In this document: positions 12,697-24,300 of the stretch, one piece after another
Layout of the letters: the number at the start of each line of letters is the position of its first letter
How positions within the stretch are numbered: the first letter of the stretch is position 1
Assembly: GCA_033296885.1 (NCBI GenBank)
Contig: MU863950.1
Span: 1 to 64,000 of the forward strand
From: Triangularia verruculosa
Taxonomy: Eukaryota > Ascomycota > Sordariomycetes > Sordariales > Podosporaceae
Direction of reading: 5' to 3'
Length of the DNA: 64,000 nucleotides
The notes under the pieces: model-generated
The model's database searches: none
Told to the model about the DNA's origin: nothing
Seen by the model: only the letters and a program-made list of their open reading frames with translations
Made by a program: the position numbers and the translations under genes

Positions 12697-13595
12697 GGGA
12701 GAAGATGGAATTTGATGAGATATGAAATGATTTCTTTGTTTTTGGGATATCTGGGGTATATATATATATATGTATAGCAAGCTTGGACTTTTTAGCGTAT
12801 ACTACTATTGGGAGGACGGTGAATAATGGGACGGTCGTTGTCACTGTGGTATATTTGAGACTTGTGTTCCTAAATTGCAATGACCTCAGCTCCCTTGGTA
12901 ATCTCGTCCGGTTCCCTACAGGAAGTGTTATAAACTGTGAATCGGTGAGTGATTCAGCTGAGAGGATAAACAGCTGGGATGGCAAGCATGGAAACAGGGG
13001 CCTGATCTATGTTAATTCAGAACAAACGAAAAAATTCCTAGAAAAGAGAGTGGCCATCTTCTCACGTCATAGATATCATTATATGTATATATGTATATGG
13101 GGACTACTAACTACGCCAGCCACTCGAAAGGTATCGCATGATTGTGGATGATCTCTCCGCCTTTGCCTCATCTGTCTTCAATGCCTCGCCGATCTCATGA
13201 CCCCAGAACCACCTCTTCAGCGCCGTCACACGTCCTTCTCTGAAAATTTTCGATTCTGGGTACAACAAAACTTGGTAAATTGAAAGTCAGGGGCCCTTTT
13301 GATCTTGACCACAAGGTACATACCATAAGATAGCTCATAGACACTTAGAAGATCGGTAGTCAACAATCCTCGAAAACTCGACAAGCCACCTATCACCCAC
13401 CCATCCTCCCACACCTCCTCACTGTCTTTTGCAAGCCCCTATCTCATATAACAGTCTCTTCCCGATGTCCCGGGCGTGGTGGCGAATCAACCCAATCTCA
13501 AAAACATACATACCCACGCCGTGGACAGATTAATTGGTACTGCAAGCCGGGATTACACCTATAGTATAGTAGAAAAGGCCTGCTTATTGTTTTTA

Positions 13596-13735
13596 AAGGG
13601 CTTATTACTATCTTTTAATACTTAAAGAGTATCTTCCAAGGTGTTCTCGATATTTCTTTAAGCCTTTTAACTATCTTTTAAGGTCATTTAATTATCTTTT
13701 AACCTTTCAACAATCTTTTAAGGCGATAGATAGCA
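13596..13735. repeat. Degenerate 21-bp repeat, block A
   Basis: About six diverged tandem units related to CTATCTTTTAAGGCCTTTCAA, for example ACTATCTTTTAAGGTCATTTA and CAATCTTTTAAGGC. Same family as the block at 13874-14112. Confidence 0.85.
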
Positions 13736-13873
13736 CTGAGGTAGGTATTACACACAATGAAGTGATGATCGATATTGATTATGGAAGAGAAGAAGCTGGT
13801 ATGTTGTCTGCCAATATGTATATATCTGTGCTTACCGTGCTACGTGATCCTTATGCCAATCCTCCTCACATGA

Positions 13874-14112
13874 GACCTTTTAACTATCTCTTAAGCCCTT
13901 CAACTATATTTTAAAACCTTTTAACTATCTTTTAAAGCCTTTCAACTATCTTTTAAAGCCTTATAGCTATCTTTTAAAGCCTTTCAACTATCTTTTAAGG
14001 CCTTTCAACTATCTTTTAAGGCATTTCAACTATCTTTTAGGCCTTTCAACTATCTTTTAAGGCCTTTTAATGATCTTTCAAGGCCTATCAACTATCTTTC
14101 AATACATATTCC
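13874..14112. repeat. 21-bp tandem repeat, block B
   Basis: About eleven consecutive units with consensus CTATCTTTTAAGGCCTTTCAA, mostly 21 bp long (one of 20 bp), with point differences but no spacers. A related three-unit cluster lies at about 60484-60555. Confidence 0.92.
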
Positions 14113-14371
14113 CCCTTTACAGTGCTAGTTTTTTTGTCCAGGACGTGCTAATCAACCAATCCTTCCAACAACAGTTACACACACGTCTTCAAAAAAAAGT
14201 CAACCAACTTCTTCATCTGCTATGCCACATCATAATGAACCGTTAACACGAATTCTCTAGTGTATTATGTGCTTCCCGCCCCTTTCCCCCAACCAAACCA
14301 AACCAAACCCCCTGAAACGCTAAAGTTATAATACAAAAAAACCGTCCCCTTTAGCTCCTCTTTCCCCCCTT

Positions 14372-17300
14372 CTACTCTGGCGGCGGCGGCGGCGGAGGTG
14401 GCGGGAAACCCCCCCTGGCCCCTTCGCGCATCGAGCTACAGTGCGAACCCCAGCCGAGTGCTTCACAAGGCCGGCACGGAAGTCCCTCATTTGGAATGTC
14501 TCTCAGAGTACATACAAGGTTATACTCTTTGCACGCCCAACAAGCTGGCAACCCGCCATGGCTAACACCAGCATTTGAAGGTAGACGGAAATTTTTATTC
14601 CTCCTCACGCGTAAATCGAACGTGCATTCCTGATCGCGGATCTCCGTTCGGCAATTCGCGCAGAAACTAGTGCGGAGACGCCTGCGACACGGCACCGAGG
14701 GGTGTTTTTCCTTCACGCATTGCAGACATCTCAATCTCAAGTTCGCCACCCCCGGCGCATTGAAATCCGTGACTCTATAATCTGGCTCGTCTCCCCGTTG
14801 GCTTTGGTTGGGGTTGTTACTGGCTTGAATTGGAGGAGACTGGTTACTTGAGAGGGGCTCTTGCTCAGGAGGACCACAACCAGAAGTAAAGCCGTATGGA
14901 GAGGCGGTGTTGACCTGGGCAGGGGGCGGATGAGGCTGATGACTCTGGAGAGGCTGAGGTTCTTGACCTGTCTGGTGCGGTTGATCCTGCTGATTTGGCC
15001 TAGGAGGAAAGTCATCACCACCATACGAACCCTCACCGGGGAACCCCCCACCCCCCGACGACCCCCCAGGAATCTGAGCCGAGTAGTCCCCAGCAGGCTG
15101 GTCAGGATAAGTGTCCTATCCACGCTGGCCTCGCCCCTAGGAAGACTGCGTCTGGTTCGGATTCAGAGCCGGTATCACGATACCTGTCCCGCCGGCTGGT
15201 GCGCCACTACCGCTTCCCACACCCGGGCTCCTCCCGTCCCCCAGCATTGGCAAGCCGCCACCTCCAGCCAGCCTAGCCCTGACTCTGTCCTGATGCGTAT
15301 TGTTCCTTCTGAGATGCACCTCAAAGCCCTTGACAGTGTGCTCGGGACCGACTGTGTAGCTCTTGCCAGGACAGTCTGCACACTTTATCCGAGGCAAAAA
15401 GACATACTTTGTTGTTGGCAAGGCCATCTGATCTTGGGTGAGAGGCAGCGTAAGCAGGCTGCCTGTCTCGGAATTCATGGCAAAGTACCGCATTTGATAG
15501 TCAAAAACATCGTTGGGGTAGTCACGGCGAAGTTCATCGAGGCAGGTTGTGAGCCATCCAGGCGGCGGTGGCTAGAGAGACACGATGTAAGCAGTTGAGC
15601 CAGCCAAGGCCATTAGGGAACAAGGGGACTTACAGGTGGGACTTTTGGCGCCGTGCCGTCTGCGTTCACCGAGGGAGCCGGGATACCATCCTGTATATTT
15701 TGAAGATTGGCAGGCATGGGACCGCCTGACGGAGTCGAGGGCGGGCCCATCGAGCCTGGAAGAGGTGTAGCGCCCGGAGCACGCAGATGAGTGGGTGTTG
15801 GTGTGGCCGAGCCTAGAGCTGCCAGCGGCCTCGGCCTATACTCCCGCATAAACTTCCTAAGTCTAGCAGGATTGACGCGCAACGTGACCATGTATTGTTG
15901 TGGCACATCTTCTGTCTGCTCTCGGGTGGCCTCTCGGCCAAACCGTCGAGATGTCCTCGTCTCGTGGTGGTGAATAACGGCTTCGGGGGTCTCGGACCGT
16001 CCAATAATCGCCATGCGCTGAGCAGCTGCGGTGGCGGCACCACGCATACCTCTAGTTCTGGCAGTCCCCTGGAGTTGGGATACGGCAGGTGAATCAGGAT
16101 CAGAGTCATCACTGTCTTCCGAGTCTGAGAGATCCACACCATCCCGAGCTGTCCTCTTGCCTCCCCTACCAGCCCCGGCACCTGTGGCACGTTTGAACAA
16201 CCTACTTTCCTCAATGTCCAGGGCGGCGCCTGGCAGCACTGAGGATACAATTGAGGTACGAATAGTCCTTTGTCTTTCCTTGAGGTCTGGCAGTTGGGGT
16301 CCGCCCCGTCTATTGATGGACCGCTTCTGTCGCCTCTGCTCACGAGAGAACATGGTTTCGGTTCGTTCGAGTTCTGCCTCGGTGTTCTCATACAAGTATG
16401 GGGCATAGTCTTTGGCCTGCTGTTGAGGTCGGAAGACAGACGGTAATGGTGTGGGCAGGAAGGCGGCAACAAGGTCCGGATCCTCGATTGGCCGGCCGTC
16501 GAATGGGTGCCCAACGCTGTAGAGACTTCGTGTAAAGAGCTGGGCTTGTTCCCTGATGCAATGAGCAATGGCTGTTGTGAACTCGCCCGACAGAGATAGG
16601 TCCCGAGCCATGCAAGCGGCGAACTCCTCGGGTGAGTTGGAAGGGTTGTTGATTTCCCATTCAAACTGATCCACAAGCGTATGGGCTCCAATGGTGATGT
16701 TGAGTTTGATCAGTATGCGCATTTCGTCGTTTTTGTAGGCTGAGTAAGGAAGCTCAGGGTCGAGGGCTTCCTCTTCCGAGTGAACGAAGGGGTAAAAGTC
16801 TTGGAGCTGGTCAGTCATCTGTGCGACGACTTGGTCATAAACAGGTTTGGCCAGAGGTGGTTCGAGTCCCATGTCTTCAACAAGCCGAGCGGCAAAGTCT
16901 TCGACAGTTATGAGGCGCTCGTACAGGTTAAAGGTGAAGGTGTCGCGCAGCTTGATTTTGTCATAGTCAACATCTATCCTCACGGGGACGAGTTCCTCTG
17001 GTTGCTCGGCCTGCTTCTTGACCTGGGTCTTGCTGAACTTGATGGGTACTGTGGTTCTTCGGCCGGGACGGCGCCTTTGCGACGGGTATATGAGTTTGGT
17101 GGTGCTGCCATTCTCGGTGTAGCCGTTGCCATAACCGCGATAGCCCTCGCCATACAGCCTTGCCGGATACTGGAGGTAGAACTCCTTGTAAGTCTTGAAA
17201 TCGCTGGTGCGCGCGAGCGCATCTTTCGTGTTCTTTTCGAGGCGTATTTGATCTTCGCTGAGAAGAGCGGAATGGATCCAGTCGCGTGTCTGGAAGCGGT

Positions 17301-17538
17301 CGACCATGACCCTCGTGAAACTTTCCTTATCGCGTATGGGCAGCGTCGCATCGCCATCTTCAGCCTCGGGACTGTCAGCGGCGGACTTTGATGGGTCATC
17401 GGCAGGCGTATTGGCGGCAGGCTGGTTGGAAGATGATGCGCCATCGACCTGGACATCGGCGTCGCCCGGGACATCACCAGCAGCAGTTGACGTGGACGAT
17501 GTGCCCAGTCCTGCTGCTGACACCTGGGGAGCAGCCAT
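14372..17538 (-). CDS. SNF5: SNF5, SWI/SNF chromatin-remodelling subunit, with Cys-rich C-terminus
   Basis: Exon 1 17538-15634; exon 2 starts 15571 after a GTAAGT-CTCTAG intron (phase 0). The N-terminus holds the fungal SNF5 block PARLYGEGYRGYGNG (about residues 110-125). Two SNF5 homology repeats follow at about 195-265 and 280-350. A low-complexity region leads to a conserved PPPPGWLTTCLDELRRDYPN motif and a KCADCPGK/EVHL zinc-knuckle-like segment. In exon 2's frame two TAGs (15137-15139 and 15116-15118) are followed by 247 open codons with no ATG, ending at 14372. A 63-nt GTGATA-GATAG segment at 15116-15178 would remove both stops in frame, giving 1013 aa. That extension carries two Cys6 clusters (about residues 896-930 and 958-992) spaced much like Zn2Cys6. 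Without the splice the protein ends at 15137 with about 780 aa. The SNF5 core is certain; the C-terminal joining is inferred. Confidence 0.9.
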
Positions 17539-18174
17539 TCCCGCGACTATGAATAATCCGTATGTGTATGCTTGAGTTGAGTAAGTAAATTAAAGACCAA
17601 AAGTGATAAAACAGCGGGGATTTGCCGGGACTGGGGCGTGGACGTGGCCGGTGTCGCCGTGGAGCTGTGTATGTATCAATGGACTGTCGTTGTAATTATG
17701 GGAGTGAGTTGCAAGGCTGCTCGCTGGTTGCTGGCTGCTGGCTGCTGGCCTCAAAATCAATCAATGCCCGGGCGCCAGAAGACGGCAAGATGCGAAAGTG
17801 CAGGGAAAACGGCGAGGCGCGCGTCGCAGGAGCCAATGGGACGCGAGCAGGAGCGTCTTTGTGTGAAAGGGTACTGGGTACCTGCAGATGGCGCTTTCAG
17901 CAGCCGAATAACGAAGTAGAGAGTACCTGTTCACAGTTCAGGTTGCATGTGGTCCGTGCCTGCTCCTGGGAAGGTCCAAACGTGGTGGGGTGCAGCGACG
18001 AAGCACAAATGCAAAGAAGAACCCCGCCTTCACAAAATCAAGCAACCGCAACAGGCTCAAAATCGTCACGCCCCGCCAGCTGCCTCCATTGTTTGTTCTC
18101 CCCCTTCCTCCCTCGTTCAGCACCGTTTCGACATCCCCGACAGCCCACCGCTCGTTTGAGTCCCAGCCGCCAAA
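17539..18174. other. Divergent promoter region, SNF5 / PA2G4-like gene
   Basis: 636 bp between divergent ATGs. The long + strand open frame beginning near 17622 crosses into the first intron of the next gene and has no domain; I treat it as a shadow. The + strand is pyrimidine-rich just before 18175, as expected for a highly expressed gene leader. Confidence 0.5.
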
Positions 18175-19798
18175 ATGACGACCGAAGAGAAGCCCGTAGG
18201 TCAGTACAGTCGCTCCATTCTACTTGGGATCCCCTTTCCAACCTTCCAAGCTTGGTCGTGTGCACTACCTGGACGTTTTCCTTTTTTGTCTCGGCGTCGG
18301 CCAGCCAGCCCGGTCTATTTTGGCCCGAATTGCTGCTTGTCCCTGTCGAGCTTCAGGACCACAGGACATACCTTGGACTGCCATTCATGCGCGCACCCGA
18401 TGCTAACCTTGTTTTTCTCGCACTAAAGACTACACCCTCAACAACCCCGACACCCTCACCAAGTACAAGACGGCCGCCCAAATCTCGGAGAAGGTCTTGG
18501 CCGAGGTATCGAAGCTATGTGTCGCTGGTAGCAAGATTGTCGACATCTGCGAGAAGGGCGACAAGCTCCTCGAGGAGGAGGTTGCCAAGGTCTACCGCGG
18601 CAAGAAGATCACCAAGGGTACGTAGAGGTGCCCGACCCGGGATCCTGCCTGCCGCATTTGACATGTTGCCACTGGCTCCCCATACCCCTGGGCTTGTGCC
18701 GGTTGTTGATGTTGACAATGCTTTCTCCCATCTATAGGTTTCTCTCACCCCACCACCGTCTCCCCAGCTGCCTTCGTCACTCCTTATACCCCTCTCAAGA
18801 CGGACGAGAAGGAGGCTGTCACCGAGATCCAGGCCGGCGAGCCCATCAAGATTCAGCTCGGTGCCCAGATCGATGGCTTCGGTTCTATCGTTTGCGACAC
18901 TGTTATTGCCCCCGAGAAGGAGGGTGCTGAGCCCGCCATTGAGGGCCGCACTGCCGATCTCCTCCTCGCCACCCACTATGCTAACGAGCTCCTCCTCCGG
19001 TTGATGGTCCCTCCTGGACTTTTGGCCAGCGGCACCGAAGAGGAGAAGGCCAAGGCTGCTTCCGTCAAGCCTCCCTCGCAGTCCAAGATCTCTGGCCTCC
19101 TGGAGAAGGTCGCCCAGGCCTACGACTGCAACATCGTCGAGAGCACCACCTCGTGGCTCTTTGACCGCAATGAAATTGAGGGCACCAAGAAGATTGTCAT
19201 CTCTCCTGGCGAGGGCACCAAGGGCGAGGGCGTCCCTGAGGTGGGCGAAGTTTGGGGTGTCGAGGTTGGCGTGAGCTTGGGATCCGGCAAGGTCAAGCAG
19301 TTCGAGCAAAGGACGACGCTGCACCGTCGCACCACCAACACATATGCTCTCAAGCGCCCTACCTCGCGCAAGATTCTCTCCGAGGTGCAGAAGAAGTTTG
19401 GTACCTTCCCCTTCAGCTTGCGCCAGCTTGACGACGAGCGTGATGCCAAGTCTGGTATCATTGAGTGTGTCCGTGGCAACGTCATCCGTCAGTATGAGGC
19501 TAGTGGCGAGAAGGACGGTGAGCCTGTTGCCAGACTCTTGACCACGGTTGGTAAGAATTATCTTCCACGTCATTCCTTTTAATTCTTCAAAAGACAAGCA
19601 TGCTGACAAATAAACGTAGCCATTACCAAGAACGGTCTTTCCAAGATTGGTGCTCCCCCTCCCTTGGACCTTACCAAGGTCAAGTCGGACAAGAAGATTG
19701 AGGATGAGGAAATCCTCAAGATTCTTGAGCAGCCCTTGTCCCGCAACACGGGCAAGAAGAACAAGAACAAGAAGAAGAAGGCCGAGGGCGAGGAGTAA
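18175..19798 (+). CDS. PA2G4/EBP1-type protein (fungal Cdb4), non-catalytic M24 fold
   Basis: Exons 18175-18199, 18429-18617, 18738-19550 and 19620-19798 give 401 aa. The first exon is only 25 nt and intron 1 is 229 nt. The DYTLNNPDTLTKYKTAAQI opening, the VAKVYRGKKITKGFSHPT segment and the pita-bread fold follow human PA2G4/EBP1 and S. pombe Cdb4. The family resembles methionine aminopeptidase but lacks the metal ligands. A Lys-rich tail (KKNKNKKKKAEG) fits RNA or ribosome binding. In characterised eukaryotes PA2G4 sits at the 60S tunnel exit and takes part in ribosome biogenesis. The first donor is GTCAGT, chosen because it alone restores frame to Asp-Tyr-Thr. Confidence 0.92.
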
Positions 19799-21308
19799 GC
19801 ACATGCCTGTGGGCTGAATATTGGGGAAATCGGGCTTGATGCAGCGTCGCTATTCGAGGAAAGAATTGCCTTGGATGCAACTCTACCCTCGCAGCAGGCC
19901 TTAGACTATGCTGCCGCAACGGCTTTGTCACGTGGAGGACCAGGCTTCACAAGCCCGTCAGAGGCATGAGGAGCAGCCGGGACAGTCAAGTGACGGCAAG
20001 CTTGGAGGGGCAAAGCACAAGGTGGGATGTGGCAGGAGAAATGTTTTCTATCCATTACCCGCCTTGGCTTATCGCTGGTGAGAAGGAATAAATAAAAAAA
20101 GTTAATCACACCTTGGGTACCCTTTTGCAGATGAGTGAGCAGCCTGGCAAGTGTCTGGAAATGATGGGCCAGCGCAATACATCACTAATGGGAGAATCAT
20201 AGATAAGTAGACAGACGGTGACGATATGAGGCGTATGCCAACCTCGGGTGGCGTCAAGATTTAGGCCGACAAGTGCAGTCACTTATCGGTGGAGGAGAGG
20301 AAAAGCGAGAGGAGCAATTCACTTGGATATGGTATTGTCAGAACTGAGGCAGGTTGACGTGTATTATTTGGCGGTGGCAGGTCCTATTGTGTGCTATTGT
20401 GGCCTATTGTTGCTGGCAGCTGCAAGGTGGAAGGAGGGGGGCGTTTTTGGCAGAGCAAGAAACACAACCCCCTAACCCCCCCTGAAGAGGAGCGACCCCC
20501 TGTGACCTAAAGTTTACCACTCGCTCTCATCCACAACCTTCATCTCCTTTTCGCACAACACAATCATCGCCAAACTGTGGTCATCGGCTTCTTCATCTCC
20601 CTGTTCACCACTACCTGGCTCCACGAGCAACGCAAAAAATCAAGGGCGCGACAGGAGACGCGTCACGGCAGCGGATTCTCTGTCTCATCATAACCCAAGC
20701 TGCCACCTGGGCACCTAGGTAGCCAAGGAGAGCGACCACCAAGAAGCTCGCAAACAGAATATCACAGGGTATCGTGCTCGTCACTGCCAGGCGAAAAGCG
20801 ACTGTCTCTATTTTCACTTTCTGAAAAAAAATCAGGAAGAATTTTCACGTAGGTTGGCCCTGTTTGGCTCTCGCCTACGTGGAAAGTTGGGCGCAGGGCA
20901 GGCTGCTGAGCGCTGGAGCTTAACACTCACTCAGTGGCACCCCCTGGTCAGGCCTGGCACCCGTCACCTCGGAACACTTGATCTCGCTCCCCCCCCCCCC
21001 TACACACCTCCTTTCTTGCACCCTTTTTTCCACCAAGCCTGTCACCAATCGCGCGTTCCACGCCGAAAAAACGCGACCATTTACGCAGCGACTCGGACTG
21101 CAGAGCAGAGACCAGGTACGTCTTGTGCGATCATTTTTTTTTGTTTTGCAGACATGCTAATACGATGCGCAGGCGCGAAACAAACCACAGCGAGCGTTGG
21201 TTCCATCAAAGAAGGGGGCGAACGAGGCCGAGTCGCCAGGAGCCGCTTCTGCTGTCTCCTGCACCACCACGCACGCTCGCACCCGCCACTGCTACCGCGA
21301 GCCCTATC
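19799..21308. other. Intergenic region upstream of the Rco1-like gene
   Basis: About 1.5 kb with no supported exon. The right half is probably promoter and 5' UTR. A GTACGT...TTTTGCAG pair around 21116-21151 could be a very short leader intron or an alternative first exon. A 10-nt C run lies near 20991. Confidence 0.5.
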
Positions 21309-24300
21309 ATGCCAGTAACCACCATCTCATCCAACACGCGGGCCTCTCGGTCGCGTTTTTCGAGTCCACAGGTCACGGCGCCCGAGTCGTCGACAAAGGA
21401 AGCACCAGCCGCGGCCGCCGAGGGCAAAGAGGGAAAGAAGACGACTTTCTTGGAGCGCTGGCTCGAGCCCCCAGTGCAGAACAAACCGAGCTATCAGGAA
21501 GCAGGACTCGTACGCCAGGGCGTGTTTGACAATATGGCTCCCCTCGGCACCATGCCGAAGCTCGGCGTCTTCAAGTCGACGAATGCCACAGCCACAACGC
21601 CCCCCTCCAACCCCCCAAAGACGCGGATTGTTCTTAAGTCGACCAAGCCTGCAGCGCCATCCACAGCTACTCCTGCGCCACCACCACCTCCGCCAGCGCC
21701 CGAAGAGGACGAGACGGAAGAGGAAGACGAGGTGCCGGAGCCGCTTATCGACCCCTACCGGGAGCGGCTCAGGAGCGAGGACAGAGGCCGTGGTGAGGGC
21801 AACGGTTACAGGGAGACGGCTCCTGCAGTGAGTGCACCCTCGCGCTCGCATGGCTCTTTTTCTTCCCGTGACGTGGAGGCGGGCGGCTGGGGTTCGGGCA
21901 GAATGTCACAGCTATCGACGGACCGCAGAAGCCAGTCCCGGGCAAGCGCCGGGCGAGCCGACTCGTTTTCATCGCATCATGCTCATCAGCAAACCTCCGC
22001 AAGTAGTGCGTCTCGTGAAGCTGATTTGAGAAAGATCACGGACAAGGTGGTGGAGGCTGCGGTTGACGCAGCGCTGCGGTTTTGTCGCTACCCCACTGCC
22101 TGGGCCCTGCGCACCCTCTACGATGAAAATTGCACTAGCCTGGAATTCCTCACCATGATCGAGAAGGTGTTCAGCCAGAAGGCGGACGCACCCACGCTCA
22201 GCAAGTTTGCTAAAGATATCCAGAAGAAAAAGAAGGAGGGCAAGGCCTCGAACCGGGGCTACAAGTATTTTTACCCAGACGGCTACGACATGATCCCGCC
22301 ACCAAAGCCGGCACCCTACAACAATCTCATCAATTTTGGCGTGTCGCTTCTTCACTTTAAGGAATCAGAACCAGCCCCCAAGACCGAGAGACAATCCACG
22401 CTCGAGCGCCACATTGAGCAGCCAGAGCCGCAGCCGGAGCCAGAGCCTCAATCAGCCCCGCGTCAAGAACCTCAGCAGGCGCCGTTGGCAGAGCCAGAGC
22501 CGGTGCAGAAGCCGGTGCAGCTACCGCTGCGGGAACCGACACCATCTCCCGCTGCTGTCGCCGAGAGCCCCCCTGCCATCGCAGATTCAGTCGAGCCTCA
22601 CCCGTCGGAGCCTGAACCTGCCGCCATCACAGAGCCCGACACGGAACCAGAGCAGGCGCCTGAGCCACCACAGGCCACCGAGCCTGAACCTCAGCCGGAG
22701 CCGCAACCAAACAAAGAGCCAGAAGAGCCCCCTCGCAAGAAGCGCAAATCAGCCCGGCATTCAGAGGCGGCATCCAAGAAGATGATGGAGGCTGCTGCCG
22801 CCGGCGCGACGGCGACACAAGAGGTGAAGGGCAAGCTGGTCACAGAGACACCACGCCGCCGCACCAGAGCTGCATCCCACTCCAGCACGTCGACACTCTC
22901 GACGGCACGCTCTCTGTCTCTCACCCCAGTCGCGGCCCAGCGTCAGACGACGGAAAATGAAGAGGAGGCCCTTGTCTCCGATGCGCCTCCTTCGCGCAAC
23001 AGCCCTGTCCCGGCCCAGCCAATCAACGGCAAGCGGCGTCGGTCCAATGCACCACGCAAGAGCAAGGGCGGGAACGTGTCACCCTCCCGACGCTCGTCTG
23101 TTGCTTCGGCTGCGCCGCGTCCTGCTCAGTCGGCCAGCAACTCCCGCCGTCAGACTCCGGCCGTCGACCAGTCCTTTGTTGACGAAGAGCCCTACGACCC
23201 CGGCGCCACAGTGGACACATTCATCACCAGTCTGAACGGCAAAAAGAACAAGCCGACCATCGTCTTCACCAGCAAGGTGGGCAAGCTTGACGAGAACGAC
23301 GAAAAGTCTCAACGTCGTCGCCAGGCCAAGGAAGTCACCAACGGCAAGAGTCTCGAGAATGCCAACACCAAAAAGGATGTCAGCGGCCAGTGGGAGTACA
23401 GCAATGCCAGAGGGCTCGTCGACCAGCCTTTAGCCGATGAATCTACGGTGATGGAGACTCCCAACGCCTTGGCCACACGCCTGCGGGCTACCCTGCCCAC
23501 CTCTCGATCTACGCCGGCTGCGCGGGAAGGCAGAAGCACCCGATCTGCCCGAAAGCGCTCCCACGATGAGGTCGAAGACCCGACCTCACCCATCACAGCC
23601 GGCTACCCCGACTCAGCCGCGCCTTCTACTGCTGCGAACTCACGTGCCGGGACACCTGCTGCCCTTCGCCCTGCCAAGAAGGCGCGCACTGGGCTTAGAG
23701 TCAAGAACTCGTAAGTACAGCTGTTATGTCACGATCTTTCATCCACACTTGACTGATATGTTTTTTGCAGGCCCATGAAGAAAAAGACCGGCCCCTTGGC
23801 AGGAATTCCTCGTCCCAGTGGTGAGCGGAGCAGCCCTATCGGCAACGGCCCCGTCGGCAATCCTCAGGTAAGCGATGGTCCATTTCCTTTTTCTTTACTG
23901 TTCGGATGCAAGTGCATCATGGCTCGAAACCACAGGCGCGCGTGTGTGTGTGTCTGAGTGTGTTGTTTCATGGGTGTGGCCTTCCCATACACACATTCTC
24001 TGCCCCCCCCCCACGACCGTAGCTAGTCCCCCACCATTCCGCCAAAAATCTTTTGCGAGATTACCACAACCATGACCAATGTAGATGTAACTAACGATCC
24101 GCAGGACGACAATGATGACTACTGTGCTTCCTGCAGCAGCAACGGCGAGCTCATTTGCTGCGACGGATGCACCCGGTCTTTCCACTTCAATTGCGTCGAC
24201 CCTCCGCTGGTCCGCGACGCGATGCCCAACGAATGGTTTTGCAACGTGTGCCGCGTGGGCCGCGACGCGGGAGCCTTTTCCGAACACGCCGGTTCCTTTG

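Larger units (their letters stand above)
12697..14371. other. Gene-free region containing a 21-bp minisatellite
   Basis: About 1.7 kb between convergent genes. No supported exon; the open frame near 12783-13151 lacks any recognisable motif. It contains a TA run near 12760 and two blocks of a degenerate 21-bp repeat (separate entries). It is more AT-rich than the flanking genes. Confidence 0.6.

Noticed and set aside
12783..13151. 122-codon open frame after the caspase-homeodomain gene
   Set aside because: No motif, no splicing link and it sits in AT-rich DNA leading into the minisatellite.
13596..14112. CRISPR-like array
   Set aside because: Units are directly tandem with no unique spacers, diverge from each other, and the host is a fungus.
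14372..14749. Independent small Zn2Cys6 gene
   Set aside because: No ATG in frame upstream of the cysteines, and the frame is the same as SNF5 exon 2, so an extension of SNF5 is more likely.
15116..15139. Programmed stop-codon readthrough in SNF5
   Set aside because: Two TAGs would have to be read through, whereas a 63-nt intron with GT and AG ends removes both; kept only as a fallback.
17622..18737. 371-codon + strand open frame
   Set aside because: It overlaps the start, first intron and second exon of the PA2G4-like gene in another frame and has no domain.
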